A DNA stretch of 64,000 nucleotides from Fagopyrum homotropicum (lineage: Eukaryota > Streptophyta > Magnoliopsida > Caryophyllales > Polygonaceae), in assembly GCA_033239125.1 (NCBI GenBank), contig BSWB01000005.1, positions 116,126,494-116,190,493 on the forward strand, in the 5' to 3' direction. Made by a program: the position numbers and the translations under genes. Numbering within the stretch: position 1 is the stretch's first letter; the number at the start of each line of letters is the position of its first letter. Shown piece after piece: positions 35,559 to 46,612 of the stretch. The notes under the pieces were generated by a model. The model ran no database searches. It was not told the origin of the DNA and saw nothing but the letters and a program-made list of their open reading frames with translations.

Positions 35559-37697
35559 TCACGCCTGCTGGAGCCTGCAACCTGACCTCTCAACGCCCCG
35601 ACCCCTCGCTCATACCAACTCCGACCCCTCGTCCTCCCCTTTGTCCCCTACTCCCTTTGTGCAGCCTCTCCAGCCTTCACTCACTCCCTTCTTTCCCTTG
35701 CGAACGAACAACTCCCTCACATTCTTCTATTCTCTATTTGCCTCTGTGCAACCCGCTGGAGGCGTTGCACCACTAGGGATCCGCTAGGAAGAAGGAGTCG
35801 CCCACTTGCCTTCTACCTTGAGCCACAGAGTTGCTGGCATAGTGCACCGCCGCCTCGCCTTGCTGGAGATCGAAGATGGATCTACAACCCTCTGCACTCT
35901 CCCGCTTTCCCTCGCCTCACCTGCTCTCCCCTGTCGCAGCGAACCCCGACGGCCTGGAGCCACCCACCGCCACGCCTTGCCGCCAGGAACGACGTCGGCG
36001 AAGCCGCCCCTGCCTGCACGAGCCTTGTCGGAGACCCTGGAGCCGCCACCCTTCCTTTGTGGGTTATAAAACCCTTTTTATGTAATTCAAATCGGCCCCC
36101 CTTGTTTTGGTATAATTGCAGTTGACCACCCATATTTTACAATTACAAAATTGACCCAACTTTTGTGAAGTTGTAGAATTGCCCCCTATTTGTATATTTA
36201 CTTAAAATGCCCAAGGTTTTATTTACGGAATATAACCCAATTTTATGAAATTGCTCATATTTGCCCTAAAAATGTATTTGTTAATTTTAAACTCGGATTT
36301 TAATTACGGGGTTATTCTTATAGTTTATATATATATATATATATATTTTATGTAGTATGCTAAAATTTAGCATATGAGATAAATTTGTTTAGCTTTGGTT
36401 TTAGGTCCGGAAACGCCCCGATAAAGGCCAACGAATCTATTCTCGACATCAGTAGATCGTCTTCCACGTACCTTTGACCTCGTCTGAGTACCTCCTTCCT
36501 CGATCTAGTTATGTTTAGTAGTATCATGCTAGGTTGGATCTAGCATAACTTAGAGTGAATGCCATGTAGTGACTTTTGGGACCTTAGGCAAGTGTGAAGA
36601 GCATGTTGGACCTCATAGGCTTTTACGTTGTTCTTGGCTGTTGAGTATGATCATATGAGAGTTAGTAGGTTATTGAGAGATCTTCTCATGCACTGAGTGA
36701 GATGTGAGTATGATAGATTCTAGGATGCGGTCCTAGAATGAGAGTCGAATGATCTTGCGTAGATCACTTGTGTAGAAGTCCTAGACTTCTTGAGTTGAGC
36801 GGGTTTTGATATATATCTTGTTGTGAGCAGGTTGTATGCTTCTTCCCAAGGGAAGCGAGAGCGTTTTGTGAATTAGCGTTTGGGACGAGGTAAATCTCCG
36901 AACTTACTTAGCTCGTATTCTTTGTATTAGTTTCGATGCGTGTTTGGTGGTGTGTGTGTTTATTGTTTATGTTATAACAACTGCACCAAAAATAGGACGA
37001 CTTTTACATTATTTTGGCCCAAGTGTATGATAACGGGTGGTGACAACACTGCCTAGCTGTTGTGGAAAGCTAGGGGGTTCTCGGCGACTAGCCCGGGCAC
37101 GTAGACGGTCAGATGCATAGTGCCATTCCTTGACGGTGAGTAGGGACCGAGGCGAGATCATGCGGTGATTCTCGTGTCACAAACGAAAGTTGAATTAGTA
37201 ACGGAATATGACTTAGTAATAAAAAGATAATAAATGGGACTTGTGTGTTTTTGAGCATGTTGCGTGTTTATGATTATTTATCTGTGTGTGTCATCACCTT
37301 GATTCTAATGCTTCGAATATTAGCTAACGGTGTTATACCGATTTTGTAGATTGTCTTGCAGGTTAGGAATGCGGCCAAGAGATCCGGAAGAGTAGGAAGC
37401 CGGGGTCCGTACATTTTAGGAGTGGTTTTGGTTCGAGTCGGGTTGTGTATTGTTCTTCGTTTATTGTATTTTGTATGCCGCGTGTGTGGCGTTTGGTCTT
37501 TGGAGTTGTATTTTGGCTGAAGTCTTTTGTTTGTACGCTTTCGGGTATCATTACATTGCATAAAAATGTATTTCGGTTTTGGCCTTTATTTGTGCCTTGT
37601 TGCAAGATCCGGTGAATTGTTGTCAGGTTAAGGGTCGGGACCCACTGTGAGGTTTCCTCCCGTAGCATCCTGAGTCCCGCGGATTCGGGGTGTTGCA
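35559..37697 (+). repeat. Family-A 5' LTR, right part
   Basis: Resumes after the MULE TSD and is collinear with 40936-43057 of the 3' LTR. It ends GGGGTGTTGCA (TTGCA for TTACA). A (TA)n run lies at about 36325-36347. Short ORFs in it are not conserved as proteins. Confidence 0.92.
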
Positions 37698-37700
37698 ATA

Positions 37701-37712
37701 TGGTATAAGAGC
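37701..37712 (+). other. Primer-binding site of family A
   Basis: TGGTATAAGAGC, one base off the tRNA-Met-type TGGTATCAGAGC, 3 nt after the LTR end. The following GTTGACAACAATG leader is shared with family B and with 51758 onward. Confidence 0.88.
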
Positions 37713-37897
37713 CCTAGGTTGACAACAATGACACTCGCAATCTTCTAAAGGCCGAATAGAAGGAAACAGAACCCTCAAGGGTTCTAACTTTTAAAATGAA
37801 TTTCGTTTTCAAAATCACGAGCATAGTCAGTCGGGGGTAGAATGTATGGACCACCACTCCTTCCGCGGATCTCGGCAGCTTAGTTTATTGGATTTTG

Positions 37898-37898
37898 A

Positions 37899-37965
<67 letters not shown>

Positions 37966-38020
37966 GTATATATATATGTATATATATATATATGTATATA
38001 TGTAGATATGTATATGTAGA
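37898..38020. repeat. (TA)n microsatellite with TATG interruptions
   Basis: About 120 bp of alternating TA with interspersed G and C. Confidence 0.95.
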
Positions 38021-39419
38021 CTGTTGTTGCATGATGGACTTGATGTATATGTATAGTTATATATGTGGACTATTATACGTGTTAGACCTTGTTTTGTTGT
38101 AATGGATTTCCATATGTGTTATATTAGTAGTAATGTGGACATAGGCCATATATAGTCTTATATACGGAATCTTATATATTGTAGAATAGGGAGATACTGA
38201 CCTAATAGAAAGAGGATGGTACGATATCTTTATCCTCAAGACGACGTCGTTGGCGTGGGATAGAGTTCATACGTTGAGGAGTACGCTCAAGTATCGAGTT
38301 GAGATTTTCGTGCTAACGAACACCATGACGTTTCTCGGATTCTTTTAAGAGGATGTCAAAGAGGAGGTGTAGAGATGACGTAAACGAAGGACAACCAAGT
38401 AAATGAAAACTCGAGACAGCTTAAGAGGAATCAAGATGGAAGCAATACAAGTAAAGGGGGCAACATTAAAGTGTAAAAGTGGTTCTAAAGAAGCCATGAT
38501 TAAATGACAACGAGACCAATAGAGATAACAAACTTAAGTTCTTCAAGAAGACGCGTGGACAACTAAAGATGCAAATCGAGGAGGAGATGGGTGCATTCTA
38601 GTAAGGTTAAAGGCGGTGTTCCATTACGAGAAGTGAAGATTTTCTTAGACGCTCCTAAGCATGGGAGTCAAGATGAGAGGTGTGGATGAACCAATCACCA
38701 AAGATTTAAGAGACCCATAAATTAAGCTTATGGAGCTATCAAAAGGTCAAGCATTGATTTTACGAGATCCCAAGTGGGTGACTTTCTTCGGACATATGAG
38801 GCTACGAGAAGAATCATGTGGTGAAGGTTCACATAGTAGAATGTCTTTAAGAGTCAACTGTTTTTCTTTATGGTGAGAAGGAAAAACAACATCAAGAAGA
38901 AGGAAGTGCATATAGATGATGGTTTAAGAAGATGAGAGACGCAACAAGGTGCTTTTATCGAAAGACGTAAGAGATCAACCGAGAGAAACACGAGTGTATG
39001 CTAACTACCGTTAGAGATTTTAAGAAGACGCAATTACAAGGTATCATGAAGAGCGGTTAATCCCATGAAGGTGAGTCATGTGACACAACAACGCCGAGAA
39101 GGGTATACTAATCTTGTAGAAGGAAAAGGAAGCGTGGAATGAAGAATGAGCTAACGGAGTTTATGTTAGAGTATCCCGAGAGGGTAACCTTCATGAGAAT
39201 GGTAACATGGAAGCATAGAAGAATGGTAAGTCATTGACAATGGAGAAGGTCATTTATGAGCTAATTAGTGACAGCCGAAAATGCGCATGTGCGGGTGGTC
39301 TATGGATGAGTGTGGGGGGAAGAGTGGCCATGTTGTGGGATCATAAAGGAACGGTAACAAGAATATGGAATAAACTCTTGATCTGAAGTTCATATTGGAA
39401 TATATTTTAAACTCTTGAT

Positions 39420-39720
39420 TTGAAGTTGTTATGGAGAACACCAGTTTGCGAAAAGAGAGACAGTTATCTCCGTTTGTACATCGATTACAATGAGCCGAAC
39501 AAGATAACAATGAAGAACAAGTATCCCTCACCACGGATAGATGATCTACTCGACCGGTTGCAAGGGTCGGTAGTCTCTTCTAAGAATGATTTAAGGTCTG
39601 ATTTTCACCAATTGAGAGTTCGAGACTGGGATATTGCAAATACGGCATTCCGGACAAACCATAGTCATTACGAGTTGTAGTGATTCCTTATGGGCTTACT
39701 AATGCCCCAAATAAGATATT
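39420..39720 (+). pseudogene. Ty3/gypsy reverse transcriptase fragment
   Basis: Plus-strand frames give YLRLYIDYNEPNKITMKNKY, then PRIDDLLDRLQGS, SKNDLRSDFHQLRV and IANTAFRTNHSHYE, the first third of a gypsy RT. In the family the SK-x-DLRSG block carries a catalytic Asp; here the text reads SKNDLRSDF. A stop at 39678-39680 precedes a PYGLTNAP-like tail. The YxDD box, RNase H and integrase are missing. Confidence 0.88.
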
Positions 39721-40600
39721 TTGGTCTACTCTCGAAGAAGAGAGAAGATGTATGAGAAGTTATCGCGGGATGGAAACCCCCAAAGGATGTGAAAGAAGTT
39801 ACAAGTTCTCTTAATTGTGTTGGTCATTACCGGATTTGTGGAGAGATTCTCCAGAGTAACAACACCTATGGCTAACCTACGCCCGATGAAAATGGAGTAA
39901 TGAGAAACAATGATAAAGTAATAGCATGCGTGTCTCATTAGTAGAAACGGTGTGGAGTAAAGTACTTCCTTCATTACTTAGAACTTGCAACAAGAATTGA
40001 GGAAACGTAACATCAAAGTTGGTTTGACAAGAACCAAATCCAAAATTAAATTGGAATTTCGATCCTCTTTGTTAGAGACAAGCAAAAAAGAAACATAATG
40101 GAGATGTTGTATTGAGAAAGACCCGAGAAGGAAGTTGAGTTTCCGATATATCGGACCTTTTTGAGATCTGAGCATGAGTTGGAGGAGTGGCTTACAAGTT
40201 AGCATTGCCACCCGGTTTTTCATGTGTATTAATCGAGAGAGTATATACATGACTCGAGACATGTTGTCAGTCATGAGGATCTGATGGTAAACGAGGAACC
40301 GATGAGGCTAACTGGAAGACGAAGGGTAGTATCTTTGGTTGAGTTTTACGTTGATCTAGTAGCATCGATAGAATCAGCGGGTTAAACCTAGTTCTTCCTT
40401 TTGTTGAGTTATTTGCATGTGTGATATTATGTGTAGTTGTGCCATGTGCGGGAAGGTGCTATATGACCTGATATATCTTGCGCTGGTAGTTCGGGTAGTT
40501 TGTGTGTATAGATTAGAAGGTTTAATCCTTCTTAGTTTGAGAGTTCGTACCTCGGCCTTAGGGACCGAGAAGTTCAGCGTATATTTTTAGAGGGATCTAT

Positions 40601-43057
40601 TGTAACACCCCATTTTATTAGGCGCATTTTCAATATTTGTTTTCCTACTTTTATCGATATTTTTACTAGATTAAATATTTTTCTATTATTATTTACTTTA
40701 AAGTATTTTACGGTGTAAAATATCTTTTCCGAATTTATTTATATCTTTGATATGTTCACGTACATCCGTGTTACTATTTTCGGAAGAAGTCGGGAAAGTT
40801 TTCCGGTTCGGAAAACCCGTTCTGGACGCGTTTGGATCGGATTTATTCTTTTTTTTCTCTCCTCTTTAATTTTTTTCTTTACTCTCTCCTGCGGATGTGA
40901 TGAGCTGCTCATCCCTCTCCCCGACATCTCACGCCTGGTGGCACCTGCAGCCCGACCTCTCACCGCCCGACCCCTCGCTCACACCAACTCCGACCCCTCA
41001 TCCTCCCCTTTGTCCCCTACTCCCTCTGCGCAGCCTCTCCAGCCTTCACTCACTCCCTTCTTTCCCTTGCGAACGAACAACTCCCTCCCGTTCTTCTATT
41101 CTCTATTTGCCTCTGTGTAACCCATTGGAGGAGTTGCACCACTAGGGATCCGCTAAGAAGAAGGAGTTGCCCTCTCGCCTTCCGCCTTGAGCCACCGGAG
41201 TCGCTGGCGTAGTGCACCACCGCCTCGCCTTGCCGGAGATCGAAGATGGATTTGTAGCCCTCTGCACTCTCCCACTTTCCCTCGCCTCACATGCTCTCCC
41301 CTGTCGCAGTGAACCCCGACGGCCTGGAACCACTCGCCACCACACCTTGCCGCCAGGAACGACGTCGGCGAAGCCGCCTCTGCCTGCACGAGGCTTGTCG
41401 GAGACCCTGGAGCCGCCACCCCTCCTTTGTGGGTTATGAAACCCTTTTTATGTAATTCAAATTGGGCCCCCTTGTTTTAGTATAATTGTAGTTGACCACC
41501 CATATTTTATAATTGCATAATTGACCCAATTTTTGTGAAGTTGCAGAATTGCCCCCTGTTTGTATATTTACTTAAAATGCCCAAGGTTTTATTTACGGAA
41601 TATGACCCAAGTTTATGAAATTTCTCATATTTGCCCTAAAAATGTATTGTCGATTTTAAACTCTGATTTCAATTACGGATTATTCTTATGTTTATATATA
41701 TATTTTATGTAGTATGCCCAAATTTAGCATATGAGATAAATTTGCTTAGCTTTGGTTTTAGGTCCGGAAGCGCCCCGATAAAGGCCAACAAATCCATTCT
41801 CGACATCCGTAGATCGTCTTCCGCCTTTGACCTCGTGTGAGTACCTCCTTCCTCGATCTAGTTATGTTTAGTAGTATCATGCTAGGTTGGATCTAGCATA
41901 ACTTAGAGTGATTGCCATGTAGTGGCTTTTGGGACCTTAGGCGAGTGTGATGAGCATGTTGGACCTCATAAGCTTTTACGTTGTTCTTGGTTGTTGAGTA
42001 TGATCATATGAGAGTTAGTAGGTTGTTGAGAGATCTCCTCATGCGTTGAGTGAGATGTGAGTATGATAGATTCTAGGATGCTGTCATAGAATGAGAGTCG
42101 AATAATCTTACGTAGATCACTTGTATATAAGTCCTAGACTTCTTAAGTTGAGCGGGTGTTGATAGATATCTTGTTGTGAGCAGGTTGTATGCTTCTTCCC
42201 AAGGAAAGCGAGAGCGTTTTGTGAGTTAGCGTTTGGGACGAGGTAAGTTTGTGGACTTAATTAGCTCGTATTCTTTGTATTAGTTTCGATGCGTGTTTGG
42301 TGGTGTGTTTATTGTTTATGTTATAACAACAAAACCGGAAATAGGACGACCTTTACATTATTTTGGCTCAAGTGTATGATAACGGGTGGTGACAACACTG
42401 CCTAGCTCTTGCGGGGAGCTAGGGTTTCTCGGCGACTAACCCAGGCAGGTAGACGGTCAGATGCATCAATGTCATTCCTTGATGGTGAGTAGGGACCGAG
42501 GTGAGATCATGCGGTGATTCTCATGTCACAAACGAAAGTTGAATTAGTAACGGGATGTGACTTAATAATAAAAAGATAATAAACGGGACTTGTGTGTTTT
42601 GGAGCATGTTGCGTGTTTATGATTATTTATGTTTGTGTGTGTGTGTGTGCCATCACCTTCATTCTAATGCTTCGAATATTAGCTAACGGTGTTATACCGA
42701 TGTTGTAGATTGCCTTGCAAGTTAGGAATGCGGCCGAGAGATCTCGAAGAGTGGGTAGCCGGGGTTCCGTACATTTTAGGAGGAGTTTTGGTTCGATTCG
42801 GGTTGTGTGTTATTCTTCGTTTATTGTATTTGTATGCCGCGTGTATGACGTATGGTCTTTGGAGTTGTATTTCGGATGAAGTCTTTTGTTTGTACGCTTT
42901 CGGGTTTCATTACATTGCATAAAAATGTATTTCGGTTTTAGCCTTTATTTGTGCCTTGTTGCAAGATCCAGTGAAATTGTTGGCAGGCTAAGGTTCAAGA
43001 CCCATTGTGAGGTCTCCGCCCGTAGCATCCCGAGTTACGCGGATTCGGGGTGTTACA
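40601..43057 (+). repeat. Family-A 3' LTR
   Basis: 2,457 bp, TGTAACACCCC to GGGGTGTTACA, followed by TSD ATGAG (43058-43062). Compared with the split 5' LTR it shows many substitutions and several indels, so this insertion is clearly older than the family-B one. Confidence 0.94.
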
Positions 43058-43062
43058 ATGAG

Positions 43063-44330
43063 GGAGAACATGAAGGTATTGTTGATAATGTTCCACTAGT
43101 GATTCAAAATTTCTAACAAAGAAAATACCATCCTCGGGAAAAATATACTCACTTCATTGAACACTAGAGTTTGCATTGGGTCCAATTTTAAAAGTTTTGG
43201 TGCATTTAATGCCTTTATTTATCTTGTGGAGTCGAAGAAAATTATAGATGCACTAATGAAGTAGACTGGGTAGTTGTCATGCAAAGGATCTTGACTAGTT
43301 GAGATTAAAGGTATGTCGATTTGTCCCGCGTCTTGAAAACAGAATTACCATTAGAACCAATAGGGTCTTTTGGAACAAACTAGATGAAACATGGATGGTA
43401 ACAATAAAAAAAGACAAGATTAGTGTCCAGTGGACATAATCAACAAGAAATGATTGACTATGATAAGACGTTTTCTCCCGTTGCAAGGTTAGACGCTATA
43501 AAATTCCTTATTATGTTTACATCTCATGAAAGCTTTTAACTCTTCTTATTGGACATCATGACGACCTTTGTAAATGCTAAGATTGATAAGGAGATATATG
43601 TAAGTCAACCTCCTGATTTTGAAGATCCTAATTTCCCTGATCACGTGTTAAATTCTTGATAAATCTTTATATCGTCTCAATCAAGTCCCCAAGAATTGAT
43701 ATGATAATCTTACCAACTTTATTCTTGAGAACGGATACAAACGTGGGATGCTTGATAATACCTTATTCATCTATGAGAAAATCATAAGCATCTTGATTTT
43801 ACAAGTCTATGTTGATGATATAGTGATTGTTTACCCCAACATGCCCCTTGTAGAGGACTTTCAAGCCCTAATGAAGAGTAAGTTTGAGACGAGCATGATG
43901 AGTGAACTTACATTCTTTCCCAAATTCAACAAGAAAATGATAGCACTAAGATTCCACAACAAAAATATATCAAGGAACTTCTTGAGGATTATGATATGAA
44001 AAACATAAAACCGATCAATACTCCGTCTCACCCAATACACACTTGACTATGGGCGTCCATGAGATTTCTATTTGTTAAATGAAGTTATGTGGCATGAGTG
44101 ATTCTCTATTATATCTAACGGCTAGGAGGCAAAATTATGTGTTTAGTGTGTGCTTTGTTCCTAGTTTCAAGCATATTTAAAAGAATCCAACTTGGTGGGA
44201 GTCAAAAGAATCTTTAGGTAAGTTAAGAGGATGAGTGATCAATGCCTATGGTATCCCAAATATTTCTCTTTTGATTCAGTTGGTTATAGAAACACTAACT
44301 ATGGAGGATAATGATGAGGGTTGAACCGTG
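43063..44330 (+). pseudogene. Ty1/copia pol remnant right of the insertion (linker, RT, start of RNase H)
   Basis: Continues the copia sequence cut at 12915. Broken frames give EGEHEGIVDNVPLVIQNF, QRKYHPREKY, NRVFWNKLDETWMVTIKKDK, YDKTFSPVARLDAIKF, a YVDDIVIVYPNMP segment near 43807-43850, and CARFQAY..KESHLGG with the start of RNase H. Many stops and frameshifts. It is a SIRE/Angela-like copia by wording; the lineage is an inference. Confidence 0.85.
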
Positions 44331-46612
44331 AGTCTCAAATCTCACAAATGTTTACAAGACCCGATTGTAGCTAGGGGTCAAGATCAAACTCAAGAAGGCA
44401 ATATTTTAATTTGATATATTAATAATGAAAAAATTCAAGAAATAAAATAAACTGATTACAAAAACAAAGGTGTAAATCGATCAATCGGCGTCACAAATAG
44501 GTCGAATGAAAGCACTAGACACAAACAAATGATAAAATATGAAAACATAAGCAACTAGGAAGAAGAAAATAGGCCGGTCGATCGACTAATATGGTATTGG
44601 TCGATCGGCTGGTATATAAAACTCATATCATAGTAGTAGCAAGGGAGAGGGAAAGTTGTGTTGCATGATTCAGAATTAGGAACTTCAAAAGTAACACGAA
44701 GAGAAGAGTATCAACAATTACTAAAGAATTTCATGACCAATATTACTACAACATACATACATAGATCTCAATTCAAAAATCTAAGACAAAATATAAATCA
44801 TGTAACGTGGGAGACAGTTCCACTTGATTGTCAAGTGGACAACAACGCTTGTTTGTCACACATCAAACATCATCTTTTGGGCATGAGTGAATCGACTCTC
44901 ACATTTTGCCATTAACACCTTGAAGAACGTATAATAACGAAAGGCTACGTATTCGGCTCGTGCATATTTGCATAGAACAATAAAAAACACTATCATAAAT
45001 AAACCTTCAAGCAGTTCATATATCATAGATTCATAGGTCAATTTAATCGGACTCTCCAAATCCTAAAATAGATTGAACTTAGTTAGACATACCTTGGATA
45101 AAATTCAAAGCATTATTAATCGACGAAGGTGCCAACCAATCGCCCACCAGAGGACCAATCGATAGACTTGCTACAAAGACTCATGCCTTTTGTTGAAACT
45201 CTCGAATGAAAACTAAGTAGAAAAAACTAATGGTTGAAAGCCTTATTATTAAGAGGCGTCTAACCAAGTCATAGGGTTTGCTATCCAAAAACAATTCCGA
45301 TAAATTCTTTCTTATAGCTAAAGATAAAATTTGTCTAGTATGGTTAGCTGAAAGAAAACTCGTCCAAATATATGGATTTAAAAGGTAACCCAATTTAAAG
45401 AGATTAAATAAATAGAATTAAGATGCCAATGAGCATGCATAAAGGGTCCAATCTATCGACCATGTGGGGTCTAGCAAACCGTTCACCTCAAGAAATCTTC
45501 GTGAAATGTTTGCTCTTGACTAGTAGTCACATGCGAGACATGTGTTGGGTGAAATTTGACCAGTCGGTCAGCTATATATATAATGATCGATCAATCGACA
45601 CATCTCAAGAAATTCTTCTTCCTCACTCTCAATATTTATCAATTTGGTCTTGACCTTGTCATCCTTGACCGTAGGGACACCTTTACTATGTTTGAGGTCA
45701 TTCTATTGCAAATAGTTGTATTTTGCTCCGCAAACACTTAGAATGTATGCAATGTTACAAAATAACTAGTCGATCTCCAAAACACAAAAGAGAAGGAAAT
45801 ATGCCGATCAATCATACTATTATGCCAAAAGGTAGAATGATGGGTAATGATGATGATGGAAAAAGACATAAAAATGAGCGTTATCAAATATTTCATACTT
45901 GAACCTTACTTGTTCTCAAGAATTCGTTTATGAGGTCCAAATCATTCAACACAAACCTGGAAGACTTGATATTGATTCTTGTTAGAGGAATCAAATTGAT
46001 GTAGGTATGGTAGGGACAACGATGATGAGAATGTGGATGAGGGAATGATCCGATGAAGTAGTTGGATTAGTAGGTGGATAAATCAAGGTCAAACCCTATG
46101 AAACAACTTGGATAACACTAGGAAAACTAAGGTCCTTACACACAATCAATAATATCGTACAACCCCTCCGCTTCAATCTTATCAAGAGGAAAAATGACGG
46201 TCCCTACAGAACAAAAAGGACGCTTGTGAATGATTGAGAGAATCAACTTGTCAATTCAACATGAAACATAAAATATACACTTTCCATAGATGAAGTTGAA
46301 GATTTGGAAGGTCTCGCTACGGCAGCAAAACGGTCAACCAAACGGTATAAGAACGGCCACCATACGGCCGTATGACTACCGTTTGATGGTTGTTTCACAC
46401 CCTTGTCATGGGCTCCAAAGGGTTGGGTCACGCCATGGATCATGATGTCGAAGTCTCGGGCTAAACGGTCGGTCAAACGGTCTAGCAACGGCCACCCTAC
46501 GGCCATGGACTAGCCGTATGAAGGGTTGTTTACTTCTAATCTCGAATCTTTCTATTTTGCTCCGATCTTGCAGACTTCGTGCTGTAGTTCCTCGGTCATA
46601 TTGGTCTTCTCT
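44331..46612. other. Unclassified repetitive DNA with CpG palindromes
   Basis: No ORF or domain recognised. The text resembles decayed LTR or gag-leader sequence. It contains GGTCGATCGAC-type words (44579-44612 and, more decayed, 45150-45600) and ACGGCCGTATG/ACGGTC words (46310-46510). LTR ends were not found. Confidence 0.4.

Larger units (their letters stand above)
37698..40600 (+). other. Family-A internal region
   Basis: About 2.9 kb, mostly non-coding purine-rich sequence. It holds the PBS, a long (TA)n/(TATG) microsatellite (37898-38020), and an RT fragment at 39420-39720. A purine tract (AGAGGGA) lies at 40590-40596 before the 3' LTR. Confidence 0.8.
12916..43057 (+). mobile_element. 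Family-A Ty3/gypsy LTR retrotransposon, split by nested insertions
   Basis: It starts TGTAACACCCC and ends GGGGTGTTACA, with a 5-bp TSD ATGAG on both sides. The 5' LTR is in two pieces (12916-13266 and 35559-37697, about 2,490 bp together) because a MULE inserted into it; the 3' LTR is 40601-43057 (2,457 bp). The internal region is 37698-40600 (2,903 bp). Without inserts the element is about 7.85 kb. The internal region is too short for gag-pol and keeps only an RT fragment, so it is non-autonomous. Confidence 0.93.

Noticed and set aside
35453..36133. Proline- and arginine-rich ORFs on both strands, repeated at 40752-41439
   Set aside because: They are in family-A LTRs, overlap on opposite strands, and do not keep frame between the two LTRs.
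44331..46612. Complete LTR element between the copia remnant and the second family-A LTR
   Set aside because: No matching LTR pair, PBS or TSD could be found by eye, so it is left as unclassified.
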